Below are positions 1 to 7,212 of a DNA stretch of 41,504 nucleotides, piece by piece. Below the pieces are notes generated by a model that was not told the DNA's origin, did no database searches, and worked only from the letters and a program-made list of their open reading frames with translations. Position 1 is the first letter of the stretch, and each line of letters opens with the position of its first letter. The stretch is from an uncultured Saccharophagus sp. (GTDB lineage: Bacteria; Pseudomonadota; Gammaproteobacteria; Pseudomonadales; Cellvibrionaceae), in the NCBI GenBank assembly GCA_937920545.1, contig CAKZUG010000116.1, positions 1 through 41,504 on the forward strand, in the 5' to 3' direction. Position numbers and translations under genes: made by a program.

Positions 1-27
1 TATTTTCTTGAGCGGTAAGAGGCTATT

Positions 28-708
28 ATGTATTCGTTAATTATTTTTGACTGTGATGGTGTGCTGGTTGACAGCGAGCGTTTGTCTGCGCGCGTTTTTT
101 CTGATGTGCTAAGTCGTTATGGTGTCCAGATGGGTGCGGATGAATGCTTTAATACTTTTAAGGGGTTGACGTTATCGGCGTGTTACCGTGTGGTTGAGAG
201 TGAGCATAATCTTGTTTTACCTTCTTGTTTTCATCCTGCGTTATCCGAGGCTACATTATTGTCGTTTAATGATTACCTCTGCGCAGTTGATGGGGTGGTC
301 GATGTTGTGAATACCTTACAAGAGAAAGGCGTTACATTTTGTGTAGCATCAAATGGGGGGCACGATAAGATTCGGCATGCACTAAGCTTAACGGGGCTGT
401 TAAGCTATTTTGACGGGGCCATCTTTAGTGCTCAAGATGTTGATAAGGGCAAGCCTGCACCGGATTTATTTTTATATGCAGCCAGCCAGTTGGGCATGCG
501 CCCTGATCAGTGCTGTGTGGTTGAGGATTCTACGCCGGGTTTAATGGCATCTAAGCGTGCTGGCATTGATGCCGTGTACTTCGATCCTCAAACGTCTTCT
601 GATAAAGCGGATGCACAACACAAAGAAAAACGTTTATCTGCTTATTCTGTCAGCAGTATGTCGGCCTTATTGCTGTTACTAACGAAGCTGACGGCTAATG
701 CGCGTTAG
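28..708 (+). CDS. HAD-superfamily sugar-phosphate phosphatase (beta-PGM/YieH-like)
   Basis: Cytoplasmic phosphatase of 226 residues, a usual length for the beta-phosphoglucomutase/phosphoglycolate phosphatase subgroup. The N-terminus has HAD motif I, DCDGVLVDS, with nucleophile Asp8 and general acid Asp10, followed by a helical cap. Motif II is the SNGG segment near residue 108. Lys of GKPAPD (near residue 141) and the acidic VVEDSTPG (near residue 165) are motifs III and IV. The ATG follows AAGAGG at a suitable distance. The family hydrolyses small phosphorylated metabolites such as 6-phosphogluconate, but the substrate cannot be read from sequence. The 3' end overlaps the next, convergent small gene by 30 nt. 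Confidence 0.88.
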   Translation: MYSLIIFDCDGVLVDSERLSARVFSDVLSRYGVQMGADECFNTFKGLTLSACYRVVESEHNLVLPSCFHPALSEATLLSFNDYLCAVDGVVDVVNTLQEKGVTFCVASNGGHDKIRHALSLTGLLSYFDGAIFSAQDVDKGKPAPDLFLYAASQLGMRPDQCCVVEDSTPGLMASKRAGIDAVYFDPQTSSDKADAQHKEKRLSAYSVSSMSALLLLLTKLTANAR

Positions 709-912
709 TGTTGATGCATTGTGCATTTTTTGAAGTATATCTTCACGGCTTTGAAGCATACTTTCAAAGTTTTTAAGCATCTCGATATTAGGTGTGTGGT
801 GACGCTTGATTGTATCAATACGCATGCTCAAAAAAGCAATTTCTTGTTCAATTTTTGGCAAAATATTCTGATGATTCTCAAACGTTTGCATTGTATTAGT
901 TGGCATTTCCAT
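679..912 (-). CDS. small hypothetical helical protein
   Basis: I do not recognise this 77-residue protein. It is rich in Gln, Glu, Met, Ile and Leu, has no signal peptide or membrane segment, and looks mostly helical, with heptad-like spacing around residues 18-65. GGAG lies 12 nt upstream of the ATG, with GAAGAA nearer. Its last 30 nt overlap the end of the convergent HAD phosphatase gene. The opposite-strand frame here is rich in Phe, Leu and Cys and looks like a shadow, which favours this strand. Function unknown; it could be a chance ORF. Confidence 0.5.
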   Translation of the reverse strand: MEMPTNTMQTFENHQNILPKIEQEIAFLSMRIDTIKRHHTPNIEMLKNFESMLQSREDILQKMHNASTLTRISRQLR

Positions 913-1273
913 GAGTTCTTCATTCTCCAGTATGTGTTCTTGTTACTATTATGGACGAAAAAAGTAACATTTAAAACAATATTGTGACGCAGTTTGCATT
1001 TTTGTAAACTTTTTTGTGACGTTTTGTTGATTTTTCTATTTTTTAGTATCTCAGGTTATCACCTTGGACTTTAATATAACCAAACCTCTTTATTGGTGTT
1101 TTTTTTTCGGGTTTTTCCCAATCAGTAATAACTAAAAATACTTAAAGCGGATAGGCTATACTCGATTTATTAAAGATTTGCAGAGGCTGTGTTGGTACTT
1201 TATAGCGACATTTTTCTACGGATTTTTTTAACTTATTAACGATCAAATACAATATCTTATCTATAAATGGACA
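913..1273. other. gene-free AT-rich intergenic segment (361 bp)
   Basis: Separates the divergent small gene (minus) and the repeat protein (plus). It is AT-rich with long T runs and no credible ORF or tRNA. A TATACT box at about 1158-1163 is the best -10 candidate for the plus-strand gene, but no good -35 sits 17 nt upstream. Nothing else is visible. Confidence 0.5.
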
Positions 1274-1981
1274 ATGATGATGCCTACAAAACAATACGAT
1301 ATTATTTTTAATGGTGAAATAGTGGATGGCGTAGACTTAAATGTAGCCAAACACCAATTAGCCGCTTTATTTAAAATAACGGATGAAAAGGCTGAGGTAT
1401 TGTTTTCAGGAAAGGCCGTTACGTTAAAGCGCAATTTGCCTTTTGCTATGGCAAATAAATATCGCGTTGCGATTAAAAAAGCGGGAAGCCTTGTTGACGT
1501 AATTGAAAATACGGCTGCAAAGGAACCACCTAAAACAGACGTGCCCGTGCAGGCTAAAAGTGTAGTGGGCGCGACGACATCGAGCGATATGCCTGTTAGC
1601 GATAGTGGTATTAACCGTACGGATAAGGCCGAAGCCTTGAGTGTTTTACCTGTAGGCGCTGATTTGGTGGATTCTCCTAATCATGTTGTTGCTGCAGAGG
1701 TAGATGTAAGCCACATTAGTGTGCGGGAGGGGCAGGGGTTATTGCTTGATGAGTCAGAAAAAGAACCAGTAGCCGTTCTCGAAGTTGATATTAGCTCACT
1801 CACTATGGGTGAGGTGGGTGCGGATGTTTTAAGTGTGGATGAGCGCGCTCAACCTGTTGAAAACACTGTCAATATATCGCATCTAGCACTCGATGCCTCT
1901 GATGAGCCGCTGGAGGTCAGTCGTAAAGTGGATCAGCCCATACCTGACACGGGTCATTTGTCGCTTGTTGAGTCGCATTAA
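1274..1981 (+). CDS. hypothetical protein: compact N-terminal domain plus degenerate SHLSL repeats
   Basis: 235 residues, no signal peptide or membrane helix. Residues about 6-77 resemble a small alpha/beta domain that I recall at the N-terminus of many gammaproteobacterial hypothetical proteins. It has the pattern Y.I.F.G.I..G.., a helix ending LFK, then KAVTLKRNL and a second helix ending KKAG. The remainder (about 80-235) is low-complexity and acidic, with five imperfect repeats around 121, 143, 171, 199 and 224 (VDVSHISV, VDISSLTM, VNISHLAL, PDTGHLSL). Three in-frame ATGs open the gene (1274, 1277, 1280) with no strong ribosome-binding site. Function unknown. Confidence 0.75.
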   Translation: MMMPTKQYDIIFNGEIVDGVDLNVAKHQLAALFKITDEKAEVLFSGKAVTLKRNLPFAMANKYRVAIKKAGSLVDVIENTAAKEPPKTDVPVQAKSVVGATTSSDMPVSDSGINRTDKAEALSVLPVGADLVDSPNHVVAAEVDVSHISVREGQGLLLDESEKEPVAVLEVDISSLTMGEVGADVLSVDERAQPVENTVNISHLALDASDEPLEVSRKVDQPIPDTGHLSLVESH

Positions 1982-1989
1982 CCTCAGTG

Positions 1990-2023
1990 AATATCCAGTC
2001 AGCTAGTTTGGTGACTGGATATT
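1990..2023. terminator. hairpin between convergent genes
   Basis: Perfect 12-bp inverted repeat (AATATCCAGTCA at 1990-2001, its complement at 2012-2023) around a 10-nt loop. It lies between the stops of the repeat protein and ppa. No long T run follows on either strand, so bidirectional termination is likely but not classical. Confidence 0.5.
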
Positions 2024-2065
2024 GAACACACCGCCAATCAATGGCCGTGTTGGCAAGTACAAGGC

Positions 2066-2593
2066 TTATTTGTTGTAGTTGTTTTGTGAGTCGATAATTT
2101 CTTTTTTAGCCGACTCGACGTCTTCCCAGCCGTCCACTTTTACCCACTTGCCTTTTTCAAGATCTTTGTAGTGCTCAAAAAAGTGCTCGATTTGTTGCAA
2201 TACGATGGGCGGTACATCTTTAATCGATTGCACACTATCGTAAATTGGCGTGGTTTTGCTAACGGGTACAGCCAGTACTTTTGCATCTTCGCCTGACTCA
2301 TCCGTCATTTTAAGGACACCAATGGGGCGGCACTTAGCCACACAGCCATGAACAAGCGGGCGGTCCATATAAACAAGTACATCAACCGGGTCGCCGTCAC
2401 CACATAATGTGTGGGGTACATAGCCGTAGTTACATGGATAGCGCATAGATGTGCCTAAGATACGGTCAACAAATAGCGCGCCAGAATCTTTGTCTATTTC
2501 ATATTTTACAGGCTCGCCACCCATGGGGATTTCGATAATAACATTTATTTCGTCGGGCAAATTTTTGCCTGCTGGCACAAGGTCTAAACTCAT
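2066..2593 (-). CDS. ppa: inorganic pyrophosphatase (family I)
   Basis: Hydrolyses pyrophosphate to two phosphates in the cytoplasm, pulling biosynthetic reactions forward. At 175 residues it matches the bacterial family I hexameric enzyme. Visible signatures are the N-terminal [15 protein letters not shown] segment, [23 protein letters not shown] with the metal-binding DGDPVD acids, and the C-terminal [18 protein letters not shown] strong AAGGA lies 7 nt before the ATG. It is transcribed alone, divergent from msrA, and shares a terminator-like hairpin with the convergent neighbour. Confidence 0.97.
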   Translation of the reverse strand: MSLDLVPAGKNLPDEINVIIEIPMGGEPVKYEIDKDSGALFVDRILGTSMRYPCNYGYVPHTLCGDGDPVDVLVYMDRPLVHGCVAKCRPIGVLKMTDESGEDAKVLAVPVSKTTPIYDSVQSIKDVPPIVLQQIEHFFEHYKDLEKGKWVKVDGWEDVESAKKEIIDSQNNYNK

Positions 2594-2708
2594 GGTGTTT
2601 CCTTCATCGTAGTGAACAAGAGTGAGTGCTTTTTATAAGCACGCTGAAAATGCGCTAATTATTACAAATTTACGCCCCAAGGGCACCTTTAATTCTTCAA
2701 TGAGTGAT

Positions 2709-2741
2709 GACTCAAGGGAATCTATCTCAAAAAATTGAGTC
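2709..2741. promoter_or_regulatory. inverted repeat in the ppa-msrA intergenic region
   Basis: GACTCAA (2709-2715) and TTGAGTC (2735-2741) form a 7-bp inverted repeat with a 19-nt spacer, about 60 bp upstream of msrA. It could be an operator or chance. Confidence 0.2.
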
Positions 2742-2801
2742 TGAATTAGTATTGCAATGACATTCGTTAGAGTGTCACCCCTCAACAGGTAGAGAGCTAT
2801 C

Positions 2802-3524
2802 ATGAAGCATAATAGATTTACGTTACATCTTAAGGTGTTACCCATAAACGAGTTTCTTGTAAGAGCAACGTGCTTTAAGGCGTTGCTGACAAAAGCCGTT
2901 CTCGTGAGCATTCTTGTGATGAGCACGTTATTCGGCAGCTCTGGGTGGGCTGAAAACAATGCTGAAAGTAATAATGAAAGCATCAAGACTGCCGTTTTTG
3001 CTGGAGGCTGCTTTTGGTGTATGGAGCCGCCCTACGATAAGCTCAAGGGCGTGAAATCGACTATTTCAGGTTACAGTGGGGGTAACACGCTTAACCCAAC
3101 TTATAAGCAAATAAGCCAAGGTAATACTGGGCACTATGAAGTGGTGCAAGTGACATACGATGCTTCGCAAGTCACATACAAAGAGTTGCTTGAGGTATTT
3201 TGGGTTAACGTAGATCCATTCGATCATAAAGGGCAGTTTTGCGATAAAGGCGAGCATTACAAAAGTGTGATTTTTTATGGTAACCAAAACGAGTTTGCCA
3301 GTGCAGAAAGGAGCGTCGCTGTGGTCAAGCAAGCGTTATCGGCAAAGCATGGTGATAAAAAAATCGCAACTACGTTACTTAAAGCCGGCACATTTTACCC
3401 CGCAGAAAATTACCACCAAGATTATTACCAGAAAAACCCTATACGTTATAAATGGTACCGTAGTGGTTGTGGTCGCGATAAGCGTTTAAAGCAAGTGTGG
3501 CAATCTGTTGATGTTACGCTTTAA
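2802..3524 (+). CDS. msrA: peptide-methionine (S)-S-oxide reductase MsrA, exported form
   Basis: Reduces methionine-S-sulfoxide in oxidised proteins. The 240 residues carry the MsrA signature GGCFWCMEPPYDKL, with nucleophile Cys70, and the conserved GYSGG and GHYEVVQVTYD segments. The C-terminus has Cys near residue 223, a possible recycling cysteine. Unlike cytoplasmic MsrA (about 170-215 residues), the first 50 residues contain a basic stretch and a hydrophobic core (about 29-46) ending SSGWA before ENN. This indicates Sec export, so the enzyme probably works in the periplasm. No msrB partner lies in the window. The long basic N-region could hide a later start, but no other good start is visible. 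Confidence 0.93.
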   Translation: MKHNRFTLHLKVLPINEFLVRATCFKALLTKAVLVSILVMSTLFGSSGWAENNAESNNESIKTAVFAGGCFWCMEPPYDKLKGVKSTISGYSGGNTLNPTYKQISQGNTGHYEVVQVTYDASQVTYKELLEVFWVNVDPFDHKGQFCDKGEHYKSVIFYGNQNEFASAERSVAVVKQALSAKHGDKKIATTLLKAGTFYPAENYHQDYYQKNPIRYKWYRSGCGRDKRLKQVWQSVDVTL

Positions 3525-3550
3525 GCTTCAGTAGCCATAGCGGTGGTGAC

Positions 3551-3610
3551 GATAAACAATACAGAGATAAACAATACTGTGTGATAATTACCGTTTTAAT
3601 TAACGGTAAT
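3551..3610. promoter_or_regulatory. direct and inverted repeats just upstream of mpl
   Basis: Two copies of GATAAACAATAC (3551-3562, 3566-3577) are followed by a 9-bp inverted repeat, ATTACCGTT (3587-3595) and AACGGTAAT (3602-3610), with a 6-nt spacer. The right arm ends 4 nt before the mpl ATG. It would be well placed as an operator or as a hairpin masking initiation. Confidence 0.3.
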
Positions 3611-3614
3611 ACAT

Positions 3615-5030
3615 ATGCAACATGTTCATATACTCGGTATTTGTGGCACCTTTATGGGGTCGATTGCACAGCTGGCCAAAGCTATGGGGTTGCGTGTCAC
3701 AGGCTCCGATGAGCATGTGTACCCGCCCATGAGCACCCAGTTAGAGGCTGCAGGTATCGAAATATTTGAAGGCTTTACTGAGCAATCGCTTGAGGCCAAG
3801 CCCGACTTAGTCATTGTGGGTAATGTGGTTAGCCGTGGTAACCCTGCCATGGAATACGTTCTTAATCGCCACATTCCTTATATCTCTGGGCCACAGTGGC
3901 TTTTTGAAAATGTGCTAAAAAATAAATGGGTGTTGGCTGTTTCGGGTACGCATGGTAAAACTACCACAACCAGTATGTTGGCTTGGATTCTCGATTACGC
4001 AGGTTTTGATCCCGGTTTTCTCATTGGCGGTGTGGCGGGCAATTTCACTCAGTCTGCGCGCCTAGGTTCTTCTGATTTTTTTGTGATTGAAGCTGATGAA
4101 TATGACACGGCCTTTTTTGATAAGCGTGCAAAATTTGTGCATTATCACCCCCGCACACTTATTGTGGGCAATTTAGAATTTGACCACGCCGATATTTACC
4201 CCGACCTACACGCCATCCAAACGCAATTTCATCATCTTATGCGCATGCTGCCCCAGCAGGGGTTGGTGATTGCTCCGCATATCCCCGCTATTGATGCCGT
4301 TTTACAGCGCGGTTGTTGGAGTGAGCAGCAGTTTATGGGAGGTAGAGTTGTAGAAAGCAAAATGGAAGATGAAGATCGTCATCATGCGGCGTGTGATTGG
4401 CAGGTCAAGGCCCATAATGCACACGGCAGCGAGTTTACTATAACGCTAAAAGACAGCGACGCATGTGCGCATGTATCTTGGTCGTTAACTGGTGAGCATA
4501 ATATGCAAAACGCCATGGCCGCGATTGCTGCTGCGCGCCATATTGGTATTGACCCCGCCCTAAGTGGTGAGGCGCTCAGTTACTTTAAGGGTGTTAAGCG
4601 GCGCATGGAGGTGATAGCAGAGCACAACCAGTGTACGTTATATGATGATTTTGCTCATCATCCAACCGCTATCGCTACCACACTTGCAGGTTTACGTCAA
4701 AAAATGGGTGCAAGCACGCCCATTACATTAATCATTGAGCCGCGCTCCAACACCATGAAAATGGGGGTGCATAATACGCAGTTAAATCATGCTGTTAGTG
4801 ACGCGGATGCGGTTTATTGGTATAGCGCAGAAGATGACCAAGCATTTAATACACTATTACATAAACCCGAATCTAACCGCCACGTATATAACCATCTCGA
4901 CACACTGATCGCCGAAGTGAAACGTATTATTTTAGCCGACATAAGAGAGCATCATGTTGTGATTATGAGTAATGGTGGTTTTGGTGGTATTCATCAGAAA
5001 CTTGCCACTTGGCTTTACAATACCAAATAA
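3615..5030 (+). CDS. mpl: UDP-N-acetylmuramate:L-alanyl-gamma-D-glutamyl-meso-diaminopimelate ligase
   Basis: Murein-recycling enzyme that ligates the recovered tripeptide to UDP-MurNAc in the cytoplasm using ATP. At 471 residues it has the Mur-ligase plan. There is an N-terminal Rossmann-like UDP-binding domain opening HVHILGICGTFMGS (typical of Mpl), a P-loop GTHGKTTTT at 111-119, the central-domain DEYDTAFFDKRAKF, NLEFDHADIYPD and EHNMQNAMAA, and a C-terminal domain with DDFAHHPTAI and EPRSNTMKMG. The long Mpl-type opening separates it from MurC. The ATG has little ribosome-binding site and sits 4 nt after an inverted repeat. ubiX follows, an order I also recall in Pseudomonas. Confidence 0.96.
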   Translation: MQHVHILGICGTFMGSIAQLAKAMGLRVTGSDEHVYPPMSTQLEAAGIEIFEGFTEQSLEAKPDLVIVGNVVSRGNPAMEYVLNRHIPYISGPQWLFENVLKNKWVLAVSGTHGKTTTTSMLAWILDYAGFDPGFLIGGVAGNFTQSARLGSSDFFVIEADEYDTAFFDKRAKFVHYHPRTLIVGNLEFDHADIYPDLHAIQTQFHHLMRMLPQQGLVIAPHIPAIDAVLQRGCWSEQQFMGGRVVESKMEDEDRHHAACDWQVKAHNAHGSEFTITLKDSDACAHVSWSLTGEHNMQNAMAAIAAARHIGIDPALSGEALSYFKGVKRRMEVIAEHNQCTLYDDFAHHPTAIATTLAGLRQKMGASTPITLIIEPRSNTMKMGVHNTQLNHAVSDADAVYWYSAEDDQAFNTLLHKPESNRHVYNHLDTLIAEVKRIILADIREHHVVIMSNGGFGGIHQKLATWLYNTK

Positions 5031-5126
5031 GCGGTCACTCATACCTTATGAGTATGCTTCAAGAGCATGGTGTGTGAATCTGTTGCATGCAATTACCACT
5101 CTGGAGAATGAGCGGGGCTGTTAATA

Positions 5127-5170
5127 ATGAACCTGGTTATCGAAAAATGAATTGGACTATCGAAAAATGA
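5127..5170 (+). CDS. two tandem seven-codon upstream ORFs leading into ubiX
   Basis: ORF a (5127-5150) encodes MNLVIEK and ORF b (5147-5170) encodes MNWTIEK. The TGA of each overlaps the next ATG as ATGA: a into b, then b into ubiX at 5167. A purine-rich AGCGGGG lies 9 nt before ORF a. The arrangement looks like translational reinitiation into ubiX. It could also be a by-product of a 20-bp tandem duplication, with no function in the peptides. Confidence 0.4.
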
Positions 5171-5177
5171 ATTGGAC
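5138..5177 (+). repeat. perfect 20-bp tandem duplication across the ubiX start
   Basis: TATCGAAAAATGAATTGGAC occurs at 5138-5157 and again at 5158-5177. A diverged third unit precedes it (5127-5146, ending in the same nine bases). Because 20 is not a multiple of three, each copy shifts frame. Without one unit, an ATG at 5108 would read into ubiX with about 17 extra residues. Confidence 0.9.
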
Positions 5178-5787
5178 AAAAACAATTGCCCTCGCCATTA
5201 CTGGCGCATCGGGCGCGCAATATGGTTTACGGTTGATTGATTATTTAATTCGTCATAACTGCAAAATTTATTTGATGATTTCAACGGCAGCCGATGTGGT
5301 GATCAAAACAGAGACCGACATTACTCTGCCCGAAGGTTTTGAAGCAAAACAGGCTGCGCTTAATGCTTTGTATAAACCCAAAAAAGGGCAGCTTATTTTG
5401 CTGGATAAAACCGATTGGTTTGCGCCTGTTGCGTCAGGCTCCAGCCATGCAAATGCGATGGTGATTTGCCCTGCAAGCGGCGGTACATTGTCTGCTGTAG
5501 CAACAGGTGCCAGTAATAATTTAATTGAGCGCGCCGCAGATGTGGCTCTTAAAGAAAGGCGACCACTGATTATGGTGCCACGCGAAGCGCCGTATTCACA
5601 GATTCATCTAGAGAATATGCTTAAGCTCACTAAAATGGGTGCGGTTATTATTCCCGCCAGCCCAGGTTTGTATCACGACCCTAAAACCATTGATGATCTC
5701 ATCGATTTTATCGTTGCGCGCATTGTGAGTCAGTTGGGGATTGAGCAAACGCTCACCCCTTATTGGGGTGAGGATGATAACGGTTAG
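5167..5787 (+). CDS. ubiX: flavin prenyltransferase UbiX
   Basis: Makes prenylated FMN from FMN and dimethylallyl phosphate. Prenyl-FMN is the cofactor of the UbiD decarboxylase in ubiquinone synthesis. From the ATG at 5167 the protein has 206 residues, close to the usual size. Family marks are ITGASGAQYGLRLID at the N-terminus, PASGGTLSAVATGASNNLIERAADV in the middle (FMN site), REAPYSQIHLENM (Arg/Glu of the prenyl site) and PASPGLYHDPKTIDDLIDF. A TTG at 5152 in the same frame would add five residues, but the ATG is preferred because it overlaps the upstream mini-ORF stop. The Shine-Dalgarno directly before it is weak, consistent with coupled initiation. Confidence 0.95.
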   Translation: MNWTKTIALAITGASGAQYGLRLIDYLIRHNCKIYLMISTAADVVIKTETDITLPEGFEAKQAALNALYKPKKGQLILLDKTDWFAPVASGSSHANAMVICPASGGTLSAVATGASNNLIERAADVALKERRPLIMVPREAPYSQIHLENMLKLTKMGAVIIPASPGLYHDPKTIDDLIDFIVARIVSQLGIEQTLTPYWGEDDNG

Positions 5788-5863
5788 GCGTGATAAGCTT
5801 CAGTGTTATTGACCGCTTAGTTTATCAAAGCTGGGCGGTTCGTAAATCTACCGTGTAAGCAAT

Positions 5864-6700
5864 CTACCGTGTAAACAAATAGGTTACCAGCCCAATAAAC
5901 CCACCTAAAATAGCGATAGCGGTTAGCCAGCTAATCATATTTTCGCGCTTTTTTAGTGCCGTTTCTTCCCGGTTGCCCGGTGATGTTGGGCGTACTTTCC
6001 AGTTTTTTGGGGTGGTTTTAATGGGGTTGATTGGTTTGGCATGTATTGGGCCCGCCGCGCGCGGCCTAGAAGCTTGATTGGTAATAACTTTAAGCCCGGG
6101 GCCAAACACTCTAAAGCTGTATACATCAAAGCGGATTCGATCCCCCGCTCTAATCTCGGTGGGTGTTTTGATGCTCTTCTCGTTGACAAAGGTGCCGTTA
6201 GCTGATTTTAAATCGGCTAGGGTGAGCGATTGTTCATTGACAGTTACTGATGCGTGCCTACGCGATAAGTGTGTTCCTGGAAAGGTGATATCACACTCGG
6301 CGTTGCGGCCAATAATGACGTCTTGGTTTACGTTAGCGTTTATTTTAAACTCTTGGCCTGTCAACCAGTTTGAGTCGGCAATTAATGACCATTGCGCGGT
6401 ATTGGGCTTATCTAGGTCGGCTAAAGGGTCAACAATAATAAACGTGATGTCGCCAAGTTGAACTTGATCTCCCTTGATGAGTGATTGCTGTGTGGTTTTT
6501 AGGCCATTCACATAAATGGGTGAGCTAGAGGCTTCTTTTATAACGAGTTGGTCACCTTTGTTTAGCAGTTTGGCGTGCAAAGGGGCAATCGAGGGGTGAT
6601 TCAGTGTTAAATGGTTGGTATCGCTGGATCCAATCGAACAGGACTTCTCCATAATCCACATGGGGTCGAGAAAATTATCCTTAAAACGTATTTTTATCAT
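5864..6700 (-). CDS. tail-anchored protein with two FHA domains
   Basis: 278 residues. The second FHA domain (about 125-200) is canonical: IIGRNAECDI, LSRRHA and SANGTFVN supply the phosphothreonine-binding Arg, Ser, His and Asn. The first (about 15-90) has the FHA fold pattern, but the Arg is replaced in IGSSDTNH, so phosphopeptide binding there is doubtful. A Pro/Lys-rich linker (about 205-250) leads to one hydrophobic helix at 256-276, two residues from the end, so the FHA part should face the cytoplasm. No kinase, phosphatase or secretion cluster is adjacent and no substrate can be named. No clear Shine-Dalgarno is seen at the ATG. Confidence 0.85.
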   Translation of the reverse strand: MIKIRFKDNFLDPMWIMEKSCSIGSSDTNHLTLNHPSIAPLHAKLLNKGDQLVIKEASSSPIYVNGLKTTQQSLIKGDQVQLGDITFIIVDPLADLDKPNTAQWSLIADSNWLTGQEFKINANVNQDVIIGRNAECDITFPGTHLSRRHASVTVNEQSLTLADLKSANGTFVNEKSIKTPTEIRAGDRIRFDVYSFRVFGPGLKVITNQASRPRAAGPIHAKPINPIKTTPKNWKVRPTSPGNREETALKKRENMISWLTAIAILGGFIGLVTYLFTR

Positions 6701-7212
6701 AAAAATGGTCGATTGAATAAAAGAGTAATATGTTACGCGCTTGAGGCTGATGCGTCTTTTTAATGAGTATAGTGTTTTATATAGATTCGTGCATTAAATG
6801 TTGATTCTAAACGTGTTTTAGTTTTTGTGGCAGGCTTTGAGTGCGTTCGTTAGTTATTATGGCAATTTTTGTTTTTAGCAAAAAAGTAAAGATTTAATGA
6901 TAGAAGCCCCGCTGTTTGGCGGGGCTCAAATATAGGTGACGCTAAAGCTCGCCTAAATCATATCAATTTTACTTTGGCCGCTTTTGATAGGGTGCTTATC
7001 GAAAATTTTGGTGCTTTAAGTTTTATGGTTATCTTTAAGCGTATTGTCATTTACTACTTTATATCGCTATATGTAATATGAGCAGCCGTATAATGGGCTG
7101 GGCTTATGCCATCAATACTGCATAAATTGTAGGGGTGGATTGTTCTGAGCACCCCAGCTGGTGCTGGGGTGAGGTTTGAGGGGGTTTAACGGTTTTGAAG
7201 TCTGTAAATATT
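6701..7212. other. gene-free intergenic segment with two GC-rich hairpins (512 bp)
   Basis: No credible ORF or tRNA. It holds the upstream region of the FHA gene and the downstream region of the aminotransferase. Two perfect 8-bp hairpins stand out: AGCCCCGC/GCGGGGCT (6905-6912, 6919-6926) and ACCCCAGC/GCTGGGGT (7151-7158, 7163-7170). Neither is followed by a long T run on the minus strand. The second is the nearer terminator candidate for the aminotransferase. A small RNA cannot be excluded. Confidence 0.5.
7151..7170 (-). terminator. hairpin downstream of the aminotransferase
   Basis: 8-bp perfect stem with a 4-nt loop, 43 nt past the stop codon on the minus strand. The downstream sequence is not U-rich, so intrinsic termination is uncertain. 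Confidence 0.35.

Noticed and set aside
721-987. Plus-strand 88-codon frame
   Set aside because: Composition is typical of an AT-rich shadow (Phe, Leu, Lys, Cys), there is no ribosome-binding site, and it is antisense to a better candidate.
2633-2986. Minus-strand 117-codon frame between ppa and msrA
   Set aside because: Antisense to the msrA signal-peptide region, so its hydrophobic look mirrors that region. No family resemblance.
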